64,000 nt of DNA from assembly GCF_003667575.1 (NCBI RefSeq), contig NZ_RCUY01000005.1, forward strand, positions 186,001 through 250,000. The letters run 5' to 3'. This DNA is from Mycetocola lacteus. GTDB lineage: Bacteria > Actinomycetota > Actinomycetes > Actinomycetales > Microbacteriaceae. The translations under genes were made by a program, and so were the position numbers. Positions within the stretch are counted from its first letter, which is position 1. Each line of letters opens with the position of its first letter. The notes beneath the pieces were generated by a model. That model saw only the letters and a list, made by a program, of their open reading frames with translations, searched no databases and was not told the origin of the DNA. This document shows positions 26,571 through 34,862 of the stretch, piece by piece.

Positions 26571-26614
26571 CACAACGGGGCCCCTTCTCCCGCGGGAGAA
26601 GGGGCCCCGTTGTG
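26571..26614. terminator. Bidirectional terminator, perfect 44-nt palindrome
   Basis: CACAACGGGGCCCCTTCTCC and its exact complement run through CCCGCGGG with no mismatch over 22 bp per arm. It separates the convergent sugar-acid operon and the NTF2-like gene. Confidence 0.85.
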
Positions 26615-26621
26615 CTAGAAC

Positions 26622-26954
26622 CTAGTTGGGTGTGATCCGCAGGCGAGAAATCCGGTCGCCCGCGAGTTGGAAGCGCATCGGGCCGGTGCCGTTATAGCCA
26701 TCGCCGCTGACCCTGAGTGTCACGATCCACTCCTCCCCGGCGGGTGCCTGCTCGACACTCACCAGATCGAAGTGCGCGTTGACCCCGATGTTGTCGGTGC
26801 GGTTCCAGTCGGCGATGCCGCCGGCCCCGCGGAAGACGCGCCCCCAGTCATCCAGCAGGGCGTCCTCGGTGAAGGCCGCCACAAAGCCGGCGGAGTCCTG
26901 GGCGTTGGTGGTGTCGATGAACCGAGCAATCGGTTCCGGAAGGGTGGGGGTCAT
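26622..26954 (-). CDS. NTF2-like/SnoaL-like protein
   Basis: 110 residues with the NTF2 pattern: PIARFIDTTNAQDSAGFVAAFTEDALLDDWGRVFRG followed by a four-strand sheet. The fold is used by small isomerases, hydrolases and binding proteins; no catalytic set can be assigned. It is downstream of two SDR genes on the same strand with 26 nt to the nearest, so likely one operon of accessory reductase functions. Confidence 0.82.
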   Translation of the reverse strand: MTPTLPEPIARFIDTTNAQDSAGFVAAFTEDALLDDWGRVFRGAGGIADWNRTDNIGVNAHFDLVSVEQAPAGEEWIVTLRVSGDGYNGTGPMRFQLAGDRISRLRITPN

Positions 26955-26980
26955 GACTACTCCGTTCGATTCGAGGGAAA

Positions 26981-27877
26981 CTAGGCCCGCGGGGTCACCG
27001 TGAGCAGGTCACCGAGGCCCACACGGTTGAGGAATGCTTGCTGATTGGCATCCGAAAGTGCCGCGACCGCCTCGGATCCATCGTTTGCCGGGTCGATGTG
27101 AACCCGGTACGGACGCGTCCCGGCGGGCAGCGCCACGATGCGGGCAATCTCGTCGGAGACCATCGAGGCATTCGCATCCGGTGGGGAGAGCTCGGCCAGC
27201 TTCTGTGACACCTGCTCCATCAGCCCCGCATAGCGGGTCTCATACTCGGCCACGGTTTCCTGATCGGCCGGGCGACCCGAGTGTGCAAAGTGGTTGGTTC
27301 CGTTGGTGAACGATCCGGGGACCACGATCGAGGTCTCCACACCCCAGCGCGAGAGCTCGGCGGCATAGGACACCGCGAGCGAGTCCATGCCCGCCTTGGC
27401 CGCAAAGTACGGGGCCAGGTAGGGCGGGGTCCCACCGAGCACCGAGGTGCTGGATACCCAGATTACCAGTCCGTTGCCGCGATGACGCATATTTGGCAGC
27501 GCGGCCCGGTTGACCCGCTGGGTCGAGAGCACGTTGACGTTGTACAGCTCGGCCAGCTGTTCGGGGGTGAACGCCTCGGTGGGTCCGGTGACCATGTGGC
27601 CGGCGTTATGGATGAGCACGTCGATCCGACCGTGCTCGGCGTGAATCTGAGCCACGGCGGCATCCACCGAGTCCTGGCTGTTGACGTCGAGTTCGATGGC
27701 GCGCAGATCGGCCCCGTGCTCGGCGGAGAAGTCCGCGGCCGCCTGAACCTGCGGGGCGTTGCGGCCGGTGGTTTCGCGCATGCCCGCATAGACGGTGTGT
27801 CCGGCGCTGGCGAGTGCGCGTGCGGTGAGTGCCCCAAAACCGCTCGAGGCACCGGTGATCAAGACGATGGTGGTCAT
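26981..27877 (-). CDS. SDR family oxidoreductase
   Basis: 298 residues. TGASSGFG at 8-15, NAG at 91-93, Ser142/143, Tyr157 and Lys161 (YFAAKAG). The variable C-terminal part is longer than in classical SDRs (SPPDANASMVSDEIARIVAL), as in 17-beta-HSD-like members. Second gene of the leftward operon with another SDR upstream (30 nt) and the NTF2-like gene downstream. Substrate unknown. Confidence 0.87.
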   Translation of the reverse strand: MTTIVLITGASSGFGALTARALASAGHTVYAGMRETTGRNAPQVQAAADFSAEHGADLRAIELDVNSQDSVDAAVAQIHAEHGRIDVLIHNAGHMVTGPTEAFTPEQLAELYNVNVLSTQRVNRAALPNMRHRGNGLVIWVSSTSVLGGTPPYLAPYFAAKAGMDSLAVSYAAELSRWGVETSIVVPGSFTNGTNHFAHSGRPADQETVAEYETRYAGLMEQVSQKLAELSPPDANASMVSDEIARIVALPAGTRPYRVHIDPANDGSEAVAALSDANQQAFLNRVGLGDLLTVTPRA

Positions 27878-27907
27878 GATTTTTCCCTGTGTTTCCGTGG
27901 GCCGCGC

Positions 27908-28678
27908 TTAGGCGAGTCCACCGTTGGTGTAGATGACCTGGCCGTTGACCCAGCGAGCCGGACCGGCGAGGAAGGCCACGGTTTCGGCGATGTCCTCGGG
28001 CTGACCCAGACGCTCCAGCGGGACGGCCTTGGAGAGGTTTTCGATGGTCTGCTCGTCCTTACCGTTGAGGAACAGCGGGGTTGCGGTGGGGCCGGGGGCC
28101 ACCACGTTCACGGTGATGTTTTTGCCCCGCAGCTCGCGGGCCAGGATCAGGCTGATCGACTCGACCGCGGCCTTGCTGGCCACATAGGCGCCGTAGGTCG
28201 GGAACTTGGTACGGGACACCGAGGTGGAGAAGTTGATCAGCGCGCCGCCCGAGCGCAGGCGGTTCGCGGCCAGCTGCGAGATCACGAAGGTGCCGCGGAT
28301 GTTTGTGCGGTGCATGCGGTCGAGGTCATCGAGGTTCAGGGTGGCGATGGGACCGAGGATCATGATGCCGGCGGTGTTGACCACCACGTCGATCCCGCCA
28401 AAGGCCGCCTCGGTCTGGTCAAACGCGGTGGCCATCGCAGTTTCATCGGCGACGTCCCCGCCCACCACAATCGCGGATCCACCGGCGGCGGTCACGGCGG
28501 CCACGGTCTCCTCGGCGGCGGCGCGGTTGCCCGAGTAGTGCACGGCCACCGAGTAGCCGTCGGCGACGAGGCGTTCGACGGTGGCGCGGCCGATGCCGCC
28601 GGATCCGCCGGTCACGAGGGCAACGCGGCCCTGGGTGGCGGTGTTCGCCGAGGCTGTGGTGTTCGAAGTGCTGGTCAT
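27908..28678 (-). CDS. SDR family oxidoreductase (FabG-like)
   Basis: 256 residues. TGGSGGIG at 23-30, NTAG at 101-104, Ser151/153, Tyr165 and Lys169 (YVASKAA), and the NGGLA C-terminus typical of FabG-like glucose/3-oxoacyl reductases. First gene of the three-gene leftward operon; the promoter region upstream has inverted repeats but is separated from the divergently placed TetR gene by a terminator, so control by that TetR is possible but unproven. Confidence 0.88.
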   Translation of the reverse strand: MTSTSNTTASANTATQGRVALVTGGSGGIGRATVERLVADGYSVAVHYSGNRAAAEETVAAVTAAGGSAIVVGGDVADETAMATAFDQTEAAFGGIDVVVNTAGIMILGPIATLNLDDLDRMHRTNIRGTFVISQLAANRLRSGGALINFSTSVSRTKFPTYGAYVASKAAVESISLILARELRGKNITVNVVAPGPTATPLFLNGKDEQTIENLSKAVPLERLGQPEDIAETVAFLAGPARWVNGQVIYTNGGLA

Positions 28679-28740
28679 GATGTCTCCCGATTGAGTCTGT
28701 GTCGAGGAGGCGACCGGGTGGTGATCGTCGATTCCCTCGA

Positions 28741-28800
28741 ACTGATAGCAACGATAACACTAGATTGATATCAGTGCAAACATTTTGCTGAGGGCAGCAA
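28741..28800. promoter_or_regulatory. Promoter region of the SDR operon with inverted repeats
   Basis: ACTGATA (28741-28747) is matched by TATCAGT (28769-28775), enclosing an AT-rich core, and TTGCTG-AGGG-CAGCAA (28785-28800) is a second palindrome. Both lie upstream of the SDR start at 28678. Confidence 0.4.
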
Positions 28801-28831
28801 AAACGCCCCGAGGATTTCCCTCGGGGCGTTT
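28797..28831 (-). terminator. Intrinsic terminator of the TetR gene
   Basis: AAACGCCCCGAGG and CCTCGGGGCGTTT pair over 13 bp with an ATTTC loop; on the minus strand the stem is followed by TTTTTGC. It lies 13 nt after the TetR stop. Confidence 0.88.
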
Positions 28832-28843
28832 CCCAATTCCCGC

Positions 28844-29404
28844 TCAGTTCGCGGGCCGCAGACCCCGCAGCGCGGCGGCAAAAACGCGCTCCCGTTGCGC
28901 ATCATCCCGATAGACGGCCGCGCTCACCGCGATGGCCAGGCGCATCACATCATCGGCCTCAAGGTCGGACGCGACGGCACCCGCCTCCTTGGCCGGCTCC
29001 AAAACCACGCGCCCGGCCGCATACAGCGCCTCAATCAGCGTGGGGTAACGACTGGGCTCGAATGCCAAGCCCTCCATGAGGAGGCGCTTGGTCCCCATTG
29101 CCACGATCAGGCGACGCAGCCAGAGCGTCAACGCCTCAAAGGGATCACCCTCCCCCGTGACGCTCTCGGCATATTCACAGACCAGGGCGACCTCACGCGC
29201 ATAGAGCGCCTCCACGAGATCGTCTCGGCGAGGAAAATGCCGGTAGAGCGTGGCGCTTCCCACCCCGGCAATCCGCGCAATTTCATCCATGCTCGACTGG
29301 GAACCCGAGCGCTCAAACACCTCGCGAGCGGCGGCGACGATCGCATCAAAATTTCTTGCGGCATCGGCTCGCGCCGGCCGCTTGGATACCAGTGGATCGG
29401 TCAT
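28844..29404 (-). CDS. TetR family regulator
   Basis: 186 residues. N-terminal HTH: AARNFDAIVAAAREVFERSG, SMDEIARIAGVGSATLYRHF, PRRDDLVEALYAREV. The C-terminal ligand domain is of the TetR_C_38-like kind without a recognised ligand. Start chosen at the ATG of MTDPLVSK; the open frame continues upstream through the operator repeats and is not used. Divergent from an aldo/keto reductase, with three 13-bp palindromes between them, so it probably represses that gene and itself. Confidence 0.88.
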   Translation of the reverse strand: MTDPLVSKRPARADAARNFDAIVAAAREVFERSGSQSSMDEIARIAGVGSATLYRHFPRRDDLVEALYAREVALVCEYAESVTGEGDPFEALTLWLRRLIVAMGTKRLLMEGLAFEPSRYPTLIEALYAAGRVVLEPAKEAGAVASDLEADDVMRLAIAVSAAVYRDDAQRERVFAAALRGLRPAN

Positions 29405-29426
29405 TTCACTACTCTCGCTTGAAAAC

Positions 29427-29483
29427 GGGGACACTCCCCAGATAGAATCGGGGACACTCCCCACTTTTACGGGGATGCTCCCC
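29427..29483. promoter_or_regulatory. Three-site TetR operator
   Basis: GGGGACACTCCCC at 29427-29439 and 29450-29462 and GGGGATGCTCCCC at 29471-29483. The shared form is GGGGA-N3-TCCCC, spaced 23 and 21 bp, i.e. about two helical turns on one face. Confidence 0.7.
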
Positions 29484-29505
29484 ATTTTACGAGAAAGCCG
29501 CTTCA

Positions 29506-30393
29506 ATGACCAGCAGAACACTCACCATTGGCTCCTCCCACACGGTGACCCGGATTGGCTTTGGTGCCATGCAGCTCACCGGCGAACAGGTATGGGGACC
29601 CTACCCCGACCATGCGGGCGGCCTGGCCCTGCTTCGCGCCCTGCGCGAAGAGGGGGTGGACTTCATCGACACCGCCGATGTCTATGGTCCACACCACAAT
29701 GAAACCCTGATCCGCGAGGCCCTGCACCCCTACCCCGAGCTGACCATCGCCTCCAAGGGAGGCTTTGTTCGCGGAGGCTTCGACTACGACACCCTGGGAT
29801 GGGTCGGCAATCCGATCTACCTGCGCCAGAGCGCGGTCATGAGCGCAAGAAGACTCGGCCTGGATTCTCTCCCGCTGTACTACCTCCACAATGGTTATGC
29901 CACCGATGCCCCGTTTGAGGATCAGGTGGGAGCGCTACGGGATCTTCGCGACGAGGGACTCATCCAAAACATCGGACTCTCCAACGTCACTGCCGAGCAG
30001 TATGCCATCGCCCGGGAGATCGCCCCGATTGCCGCCACCACCGCGATGTACAACGCCGCCAACCGCACCGGCGGCGCACTCATGCGGGCGACCCTTGCCG
30101 ATGGCGGCGTCTTCTCCCCCTGGTGGCCGATGAGCCTGCGCAAGAGCATCGACGATGCGACGCCGATTTATGCGGTGCTGGACCCGATCGCCGCCGAGCA
30201 TGGCATCACGACCGGACAGCTGGCACTCGCCTGGCTCCTGCACCTCGATGACCGTATCCTTCCCATCCCCGGCACAACGAGCCGTGCACACCTCCGGGAA
30301 AACATGGCGGCCCTCGATGTGGTCCTCGGCAAGGACGAGGTCACGGCCATCTCCGCCCTCGTGTCCGAAGCCGCGGGCGAAGCTACCCACTAG
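29506..30393 (+). CDS. Aldo/keto reductase
   Basis: 295 residues, (beta/alpha)8 barrel. Catalytic tetrad visible: Asp55 (FIDTADVYG), Tyr60, Lys84 (IASKGG) and His128 (YYLHNG). C-terminal NADPH-binding LPIPGTTSRAHLREN. The group with DTADVYGPHHNE is the AKR family used for pyridoxal-, sugar- or quinone-type carbonyls. The TetR operator lies directly upstream, so induction by a carbonyl compound is likely. Followed by a separate TetR gene with its own promoter. Confidence 0.9.
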   Translation: MTSRTLTIGSSHTVTRIGFGAMQLTGEQVWGPYPDHAGGLALLRALREEGVDFIDTADVYGPHHNETLIREALHPYPELTIASKGGFVRGGFDYDTLGWVGNPIYLRQSAVMSARRLGLDSLPLYYLHNGYATDAPFEDQVGALRDLRDEGLIQNIGLSNVTAEQYAIAREIAPIAATTAMYNAANRTGGALMRATLADGGVFSPWWPMSLRKSIDDATPIYAVLDPIAAEHGITTGQLALAWLLHLDDRILPIPGTTSRAHLRENMAALDVVLGKDEVTAISALVSEAAGEATH

Positions 30394-30448
30394 CAAACCC
30401 CGGCGTGCGGCGGCGGCCCGGCCCACCCGTTGGGCCGCCACCGACGCC

Positions 30449-30454
30449 TATAAT
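30449..30454 (+). promoter_or_regulatory. -10 element of the TetR-LysR operon
   Basis: A perfect TATAAT 36 nt before the ATG at 30490, followed by GAGGAG as ribosome site. Confidence 0.5.
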
Positions 30455-30489
30455 CCAGAGAGGACACCGTTACCAAACGCGAGGAGATC

Positions 30490-31128
30490 ATGGCCGCGAC
30501 CGTTGGGCTTACCCTCGAACACGTGGGCACCGTTGCCTCCGAGCTTGCCGACCGTCTCGGCTTTAACCGGGTCACCGTGTCGGCCCTCGCCCGCGAACTC
30601 GGCGTCAAGCCCGCGAGCCTCTACGCCCACGTGCGCGGGCTCGATGCGCTGCGTGAGATCATCGGAACCCGCGCCCACGCGGTGCTGGCCGCCGACCTCA
30701 CCCGCGCGACCGCCGGGCTACACACGCGCGCAGCCCTCGCCGCGGCTGCCGAGGCGATGCTTGAGATGTCCCGCCGACACCCGGGGCTCTGGCAGGCCAG
30801 CCGGGCACACTTCGCCGGTGAGGAGTTTGTGGCCGCCGGTCGGCGGGTCTCGGCGATCCTGGGCGGGGTGATCCGCGGCTACGGGCTTCCGGCGTCCGAG
30901 GTTCCACACGCGGTGCGAATCATCGGATCAAGCATCGGCGGGTTCATCGGACTCGATGACACCGGCGGGTTTTCCCATTCGGACCCCGAAACCGCCGCGT
31001 CCTGGCAGCGCCTGATCGACGTCTTAGACGGTGCCCTCTCGCACTGGCCCGCCGCGCCCGGCACGGCCACCGCCGCCGGCCCCAACACCGCCACCGCCAC
31101 CGCCATGTCCACCGAGGAGCCCCGCTAA
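30490..31128 (+). CDS. TetR family regulator with WHG-type C-terminal domain
   Basis: 212 residues. HTH with DRLGFNRVTVSALARELGVK and PASLYAHVRGLDALRE; the second domain has HPGLWQASR and the sequence IRGYGLPASEVPHAVRIIGS, typical of TetR_C_33/WHG regulators. The last 25 residues are Ala/Thr-rich and disordered. Its TAA overlaps the ATG of a LysR gene (TAATG), so the two regulators are made from one mRNA, which is unusual. Confidence 0.87.
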   Translation: MAATVGLTLEHVGTVASELADRLGFNRVTVSALARELGVKPASLYAHVRGLDALREIIGTRAHAVLAADLTRATAGLHTRAALAAAAEAMLEMSRRHPGLWQASRAHFAGEEFVAAGRRVSAILGGVIRGYGLPASEVPHAVRIIGSSIGGFIGLDDTGGFSHSDPETAASWQRLIDVLDGALSHWPAAPGTATAAGPNTATATAMSTEEPR

Positions 31129-32051
31129 TGGATCTGCGTCAGCTTGAATTCTTCCTGGCCGTGGCCGCCGAGGAGAACTTCACCCGCGCCGCCGAGCGCT
31201 CCTTTGTCAGCCAGCCGGGCCTGTCCTCCTCGATTCGCGCGCTCGAACGCGAACTCGGCGTGAGCCTGTTCACCCGCGGACGCGGGGGTGCCACCCTCAC
31301 CGCCTCGGGCGACGCGTTCCGTCCACGTGCGGCGCTACTGCTGGGCGAGGCGCGCCGGGCTCAGGAGGCACTGCTGCGCGCGGCGAGCGCGAGCCCGCGC
31401 ACCACCCGGATCGGTGCCGAACAGTGCCTGGGCGACTTTGTGGACCTGGTGGATCTGATCACCGCCTTTGGCAGCGCCCATCCGCACACCAGCATGCACT
31501 TCACCCAGGCTTCGACCCAGTCGCTGCACTCCCAGCTGGATACCGGCGAGATCGACCTGGCGCTGCTTGCCAACGGCCTGACCGAGGAGGTCTCGGCAAC
31601 CTCGATCCCGCTGCGCCGGGAATCCTTTGTACTGCTCGGCCCGGAGGGACACCCGCTGGCCACCCGCGAGAGTCTTCGTCCCGAGGAACTGGACGGGGTC
31701 GCGACGATCGACTTCGCCGACACCTGGGCGGCGCGGCGCATCCTGGATGAGGCGTGGGCGCGCCGGGGCATCACCCGGCAGAGCGTGATGACCCTGGAAG
31801 ACGTGCACATGCTGATCCGCCTGGTCGCCCGCGGCGGCGGGGTCGCGATTGTGCCCGAGTCGATGGCGGCGAAGCTCGAGGCGGCGGAGCTTCCCCGCGC
31901 GATCATCGAGGATGACTCCCTCGGCTGGGAGATCCGCCTGGTCCTCTCCGACACCGCGGATGAGACCGCCCGCGCGTTTGCCGAGACCTTTGTGGGGACC
32001 CCGCAGATCGAAACCACGCGCGGGGAACTCGCCGCCGCGCTGGGCCGCTAA
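31128..32051 (+). CDS. LysR family regulator
   Basis: 307 residues. HTH MDLRQLEFFLAVAAEENFTR and ERSFVSQPGLSSSIRALERE, then the two-lobed periplasmic-binding-like effector domain (IDLALLANGLTEEVSATSIP, MLIRLVARGGGVAIVPES). Overlaps the TetR stop by 1 nt. Next downstream on the same strand is a zinc alcohol dehydrogenase with its own promoter 60 nt away, the probable target. Confidence 0.9.
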   Translation: MDLRQLEFFLAVAAEENFTRAAERSFVSQPGLSSSIRALERELGVSLFTRGRGGATLTASGDAFRPRAALLLGEARRAQEALLRAASASPRTTRIGAEQCLGDFVDLVDLITAFGSAHPHTSMHFTQASTQSLHSQLDTGEIDLALLANGLTEEVSATSIPLRRESFVLLGPEGHPLATRESLRPEELDGVATIDFADTWAARRILDEAWARRGITRQSVMTLEDVHMLIRLVARGGGVAIVPESMAAKLEAAELPRAIIEDDSLGWEIRLVLSDTADETARAFAETFVGTPQIETTRGELAAALGR

Positions 32052-32074
32052 AACCCATCCATACGGATCTCTTA

Positions 32075-32105
32075 TTGGACGCGCTCTCAGGTCCGGTTTT
32101 AGCGT
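32075..32105 (+). promoter_or_regulatory. Promoter of the alcohol dehydrogenase gene
   Basis: TTGGAC (32075-32080) and TAGCGT (32100-32105) at 19-bp spacing, with the ATG 6 nt after the -10, so the mRNA is likely leaderless. The same TAGCGT -10 occurs before the genes at 17802 and 59376. Confidence 0.5.
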
Positions 32106-32111
32106 TGAGAC

Positions 32112-33143
32112 ATGACTTCGATGTTTGCACAAGAACTTGACCAGCCCGCGCCGATCGCGCAGGCACCCCTGACCTGGCGCGAAACCGCGCGTCCCGCCCC
32201 CGCCGCGGGCCAGCTGGAAATCCACGTGGTGGCCTGTGGCGTGTGCCGCTCGAACCTGCACATGATCGAGGGTGACTGGGTGGATGGCGGCGTGCCTGCA
32301 ATCAGCCCGATCATCCCCGGCCACGAGGTTACCGGCTACGTCAGCGCCCTGGGCGAAGGTGTCACCGACTTCCAGGTGGGCGACCCGGTGGGCGTTCAGC
32401 CGCTGTGGTCCTCCTGCGAGACCTGCGAGTTCTGTACCAGTGGACGCGAAAACCTCTGCCACGATCGCAAGATCACCGGCGAGCACGTCAACGGCGGTTA
32501 TGCGGAATATATGATCGCGACCGCCGCCCACACCTACCCGGTTCCCGCCTCCCTCGACCTGGTCGAGAGCGCGCCGCTGTTCTGCCCGGGCATCACCGCC
32601 TTTGCCGCGGTGGACAAGCTCACTGTGGGCCCCGGCGACACCGTAGCGATCTTCGGCCTCGGCGGCGTGGGCCACATGGCCGTGCAGTTTGCCGCGCTCA
32701 CCGGCGCCCGGGTGATCGCGGTGGGTCGCACCCCCGAACACCTCGAGGTGGCCCGCGAGCTCGGCGCCGCCGACACCGTAGACTCCCGCGACCCCGAGGC
32801 CCTGGCCGCGATTGCCGACTCGGCCGATGCGGTCATCACCTTCGCCCCGGCCGACGTGGTCACCGAGCAGGCCTTCGGCGTGCTCAAGTGGGGTGGCACC
32901 CTGGTCAACGGCGTGCCGCTGACCCTGGCCGAGTTCCCGTTCAACAAGGCTCAGACCATCCAGGCCTCGGTGATCGGCACCCGGGAGCAGATGCGTGAGG
33001 TTCTGGAACTGGCGGCCGCGGGCAAGATCCGCACCGTGGTGGACAGCTTCGAGATGGCACGCGCCACCGAGGTGCTGAGCTCGCTGGCCGACGGGGCGCT
33101 GCGCTCGCGTGCGGTCCTCGCAAACCCCGGCGTCACCGCCTAA
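32112..33143 (+). CDS. Zinc-dependent alcohol dehydrogenase (AdhP-like)
   Basis: 343 residues. Catalytic zinc ligands in ACGVCRSNLHMIEG and GHEVTG, and the four structural-zinc Cys in CETCEFCTSGRENLC. Rossmann motif IFGLGGVGHMAVQFA. The pattern ITGEHVNGGYAEYM places it with primary-alcohol/ cinnamyl-type dehydrogenases. It uses NAD(P) to interconvert an alcohol and aldehyde; context with LysR and TetR regulators suggests aldehyde detoxification. Confidence 0.92.
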   Translation: MTSMFAQELDQPAPIAQAPLTWRETARPAPAAGQLEIHVVACGVCRSNLHMIEGDWVDGGVPAISPIIPGHEVTGYVSALGEGVTDFQVGDPVGVQPLWSSCETCEFCTSGRENLCHDRKITGEHVNGGYAEYMIATAAHTYPVPASLDLVESAPLFCPGITAFAAVDKLTVGPGDTVAIFGLGGVGHMAVQFAALTGARVIAVGRTPEHLEVARELGAADTVDSRDPEALAAIADSADAVITFAPADVVTEQAFGVLKWGGTLVNGVPLTLAEFPFNKAQTIQASVIGTREQMREVLELAAAGKIRTVVDSFEMARATEVLSSLADGALRSRAVLANPGVTA

Positions 33144-33149
33144 AACGCC

Positions 33150-33761
33150 CTACGCATTACCCGCCTCCTGGCCCGGGGACTCACGTCCCGGGGCCAGTTT
33201 GGTGTGCGCCCGCTCCCCCTGCTTGCCAAACAGGCTGAGGAGTTCCACCGTGCCCCCGGCCACCGGACCAAACCAGTGCGGAGTCCGGGTATCAAACTCG
33301 GCCGCCTCCCCCGGTTCCAACACCATGTCGCGCTCCCCCAGCAGGAGCCTGAGCCGGCCCGAGAGTACGTACACCCACTCGTACCCTTCATGCACCATGA
33401 GCGATTTGGGCGGCGTGCAGCGCGCCGGCGGCAGCACCATCTTGAACGCCTGGATCCCGCCGGGACGCCGCGTCAGCGGAATGGTTTTGGTTCCGTCCCG
33501 GTGCACGTGAGGCTTGACGTGGATGCGCGGATCCCCGGTTTCGGGGGCGTCCACCAGCTCGTCCAGGGTCATCCCGTAGGCACGGGCCAGCGGGAGCAGC
33601 TGTTCCAGGCTCGGGCGTCGCACGCCGCTCTCCAGCCGGGAGAGGGTGCTGATCGAGATGTCCGTGAGTTCGGAGAGCTCGGCGAGGGTCAGGTCACGCC
33701 CGGTGCGCAGGCGGTTGAGTCGCGCACCGAGGGCATCGAGGGTGTGTCGGGCATCGGTCAT
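33150..33761 (-). CDS. XRE-cupin transcriptional regulator
   Basis: 203 residues. N-terminal HTH_3 (RDLTLAELSELTDISISTLSR..ESGVRRPSLEQLLPLARAYG) followed by a cupin barrel (MVHEGYEWVYVLSGRLRLLLG, LEPGEAAEFDTRTPHWFGP) that can bind a small ligand. ATG at 33761 chosen; upstream codons fall in the divergent promoter. Divergent from the flavoprotein gene at 33894 and likely its regulator. Confidence 0.88.
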   Translation of the reverse strand: MTDARHTLDALGARLNRLRTGRDLTLAELSELTDISISTLSRLESGVRRPSLEQLLPLARAYGMTLDELVDAPETGDPRIHVKPHVHRDGTKTIPLTRRPGGIQAFKMVLPPARCTPPKSLMVHEGYEWVYVLSGRLRLLLGERDMVLEPGEAAEFDTRTPHWFGPVAGGTVELLSLFGKQGERAHTKLAPGRESPGQEAGNA

Positions 33762-33822
33762 GGCTCCAGTCTGACACCAGACCGGCCGCCGGTGGCTACA
33801 CACCACCCGTGAATTTTCCATT

Positions 33823-33840
33823 CAGCAAAACTCTTTGCTG
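33823..33840. promoter_or_regulatory. Inverted repeat in the XRE/flavoprotein divergent promoter
   Basis: CAGCAAA-ACTC-TTTGCTG, perfect 7-bp arms in the AT-rich part of the intergenic region; candidate XRE operator. Confidence 0.5.
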
Positions 33841-33893
33841 TTTTATTGCGCTGCGCTTCAGGATGGAATCAACATCCACGAGACGGAGCCTTC

Positions 33894-34862
33894 ATGAACC
33901 CCACCACCACCCCCTACGACGTGATCATCATCGGCGGCGGCGCGGCCGGCCTCGGCGCGGGCGTAACCCTCAGCCGGGCACGCCGCCGTACCCTGGTCAT
34001 CGACGCCGGTGTCCCGCGCAACGCCCCCGCCGAGGGCGCCCACAACCTGCTGGGACTCGAGGGAATCCCGCCGCTGGAGCTGGTTGCGCGCGGCCGGTCC
34101 GAACTGGCCGGATACGGCGGCGAACTGCTGCTCGGCAGCGTCACCGATGTGGTGGCGGACCCCACGGGCATCGGGTTTACCGTGCACGTCACCCCCGATT
34201 CGGCGGGGGAACCCTCGACCCTGCGCGCCCGCCGCATCATCATCGCCACCGGCCTGACCGACGAGCTCCCCGATCTCCCCGGGGTCCGCGAGCGCTGGGG
34301 CCGCGAGGTGCTGCACTGCCCGTACTGCCACGGGTGGGAGGTGCGCGATCAGCCCATCGGCGTCCTGGCCAGCGGTCCGGGCTCGGTCCACCAGGCGCGC
34401 CTGTTTCACCAGTGGAGTCGCGATCTCACCTTCTTCACCAACGAGACCGAACTGGCCGCGGACACCCGGGAGGAGTTTGCGGCACTGGGCATCCGGATCA
34501 TCGAGGGTGCCGTGGCCGGGCTGGATATCGACGCGGACACGCTGCGCGGCATCCGACTGAGCGATGGCACACTCATTCCACGCACGGCGGTTGTGGTGGC
34601 ACCCCATATGGTGGCGAACCTGGATCCGGTAGCGAGCCTCAACCTCGCGATCACCGAGAACCCGATGGGCCGTGCCATCGAGACCGACGCCACCGGTCAG
34701 GCGAGCGTTCTCGGCGTCTGGGTCGCCGGCAACGCGACCGATCTGGGTGCGCAGGTCGGTGCCGCGGCGGCCGCCGGGGTCCGGGCCGGTGCCGTGGCCA
34801 ACGCACACCTGGTGGATGAGGATGCCGCGGCGGCGCTCGATCGGTTCCGGAACACAAACTAA
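33894..34862 (+). CDS. Thioredoxin reductase-like NAD(P)/FAD flavoprotein
   Basis: 322 residues. FAD motif IIIGGGAAGLGAGVTLSRA, redox Cys pair in CPYCHGWEVRDQP (CxxC), and the second dinucleotide segment is degenerate (VLASGPGSVHQARL, where GxGxxG is expected for NADPH). C-terminal GVWVAGNATDLGAQVGAAAAAG binds FAD. It belongs to the small TrxB-like oxidoreductases that are often oxygen-dependent or use an unusual reductant. GGAG precedes the ATG at 33894. Partner and substrate unknown. Confidence 0.87.
   Translation: MNPTTTPYDVIIIGGGAAGLGAGVTLSRARRRTLVIDAGVPRNAPAEGAHNLLGLEGIPPLELVARGRSELAGYGGELLLGSVTDVVADPTGIGFTVHVTPDSAGEPSTLRARRIIIATGLTDELPDLPGVRERWGREVLHCPYCHGWEVRDQPIGVLASGPGSVHQARLFHQWSRDLTFFTNETELAADTREEFAALGIRIIEGAVAGLDIDADTLRGIRLSDGTLIPRTAVVVAPHMVANLDPVASLNLAITENPMGRAIETDATGQASVLGVWVAGNATDLGAQVGAAAAAGVRAGAVANAHLVDEDAAAALDRFRNTN

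Noticed and set aside
33846..33893. Longer start for the TrxB-like flavoprotein
   Set aside because: The upstream residues lie over the divergent promoter palindrome and have no ribosome site; the ATG at 33894 has GGAG.
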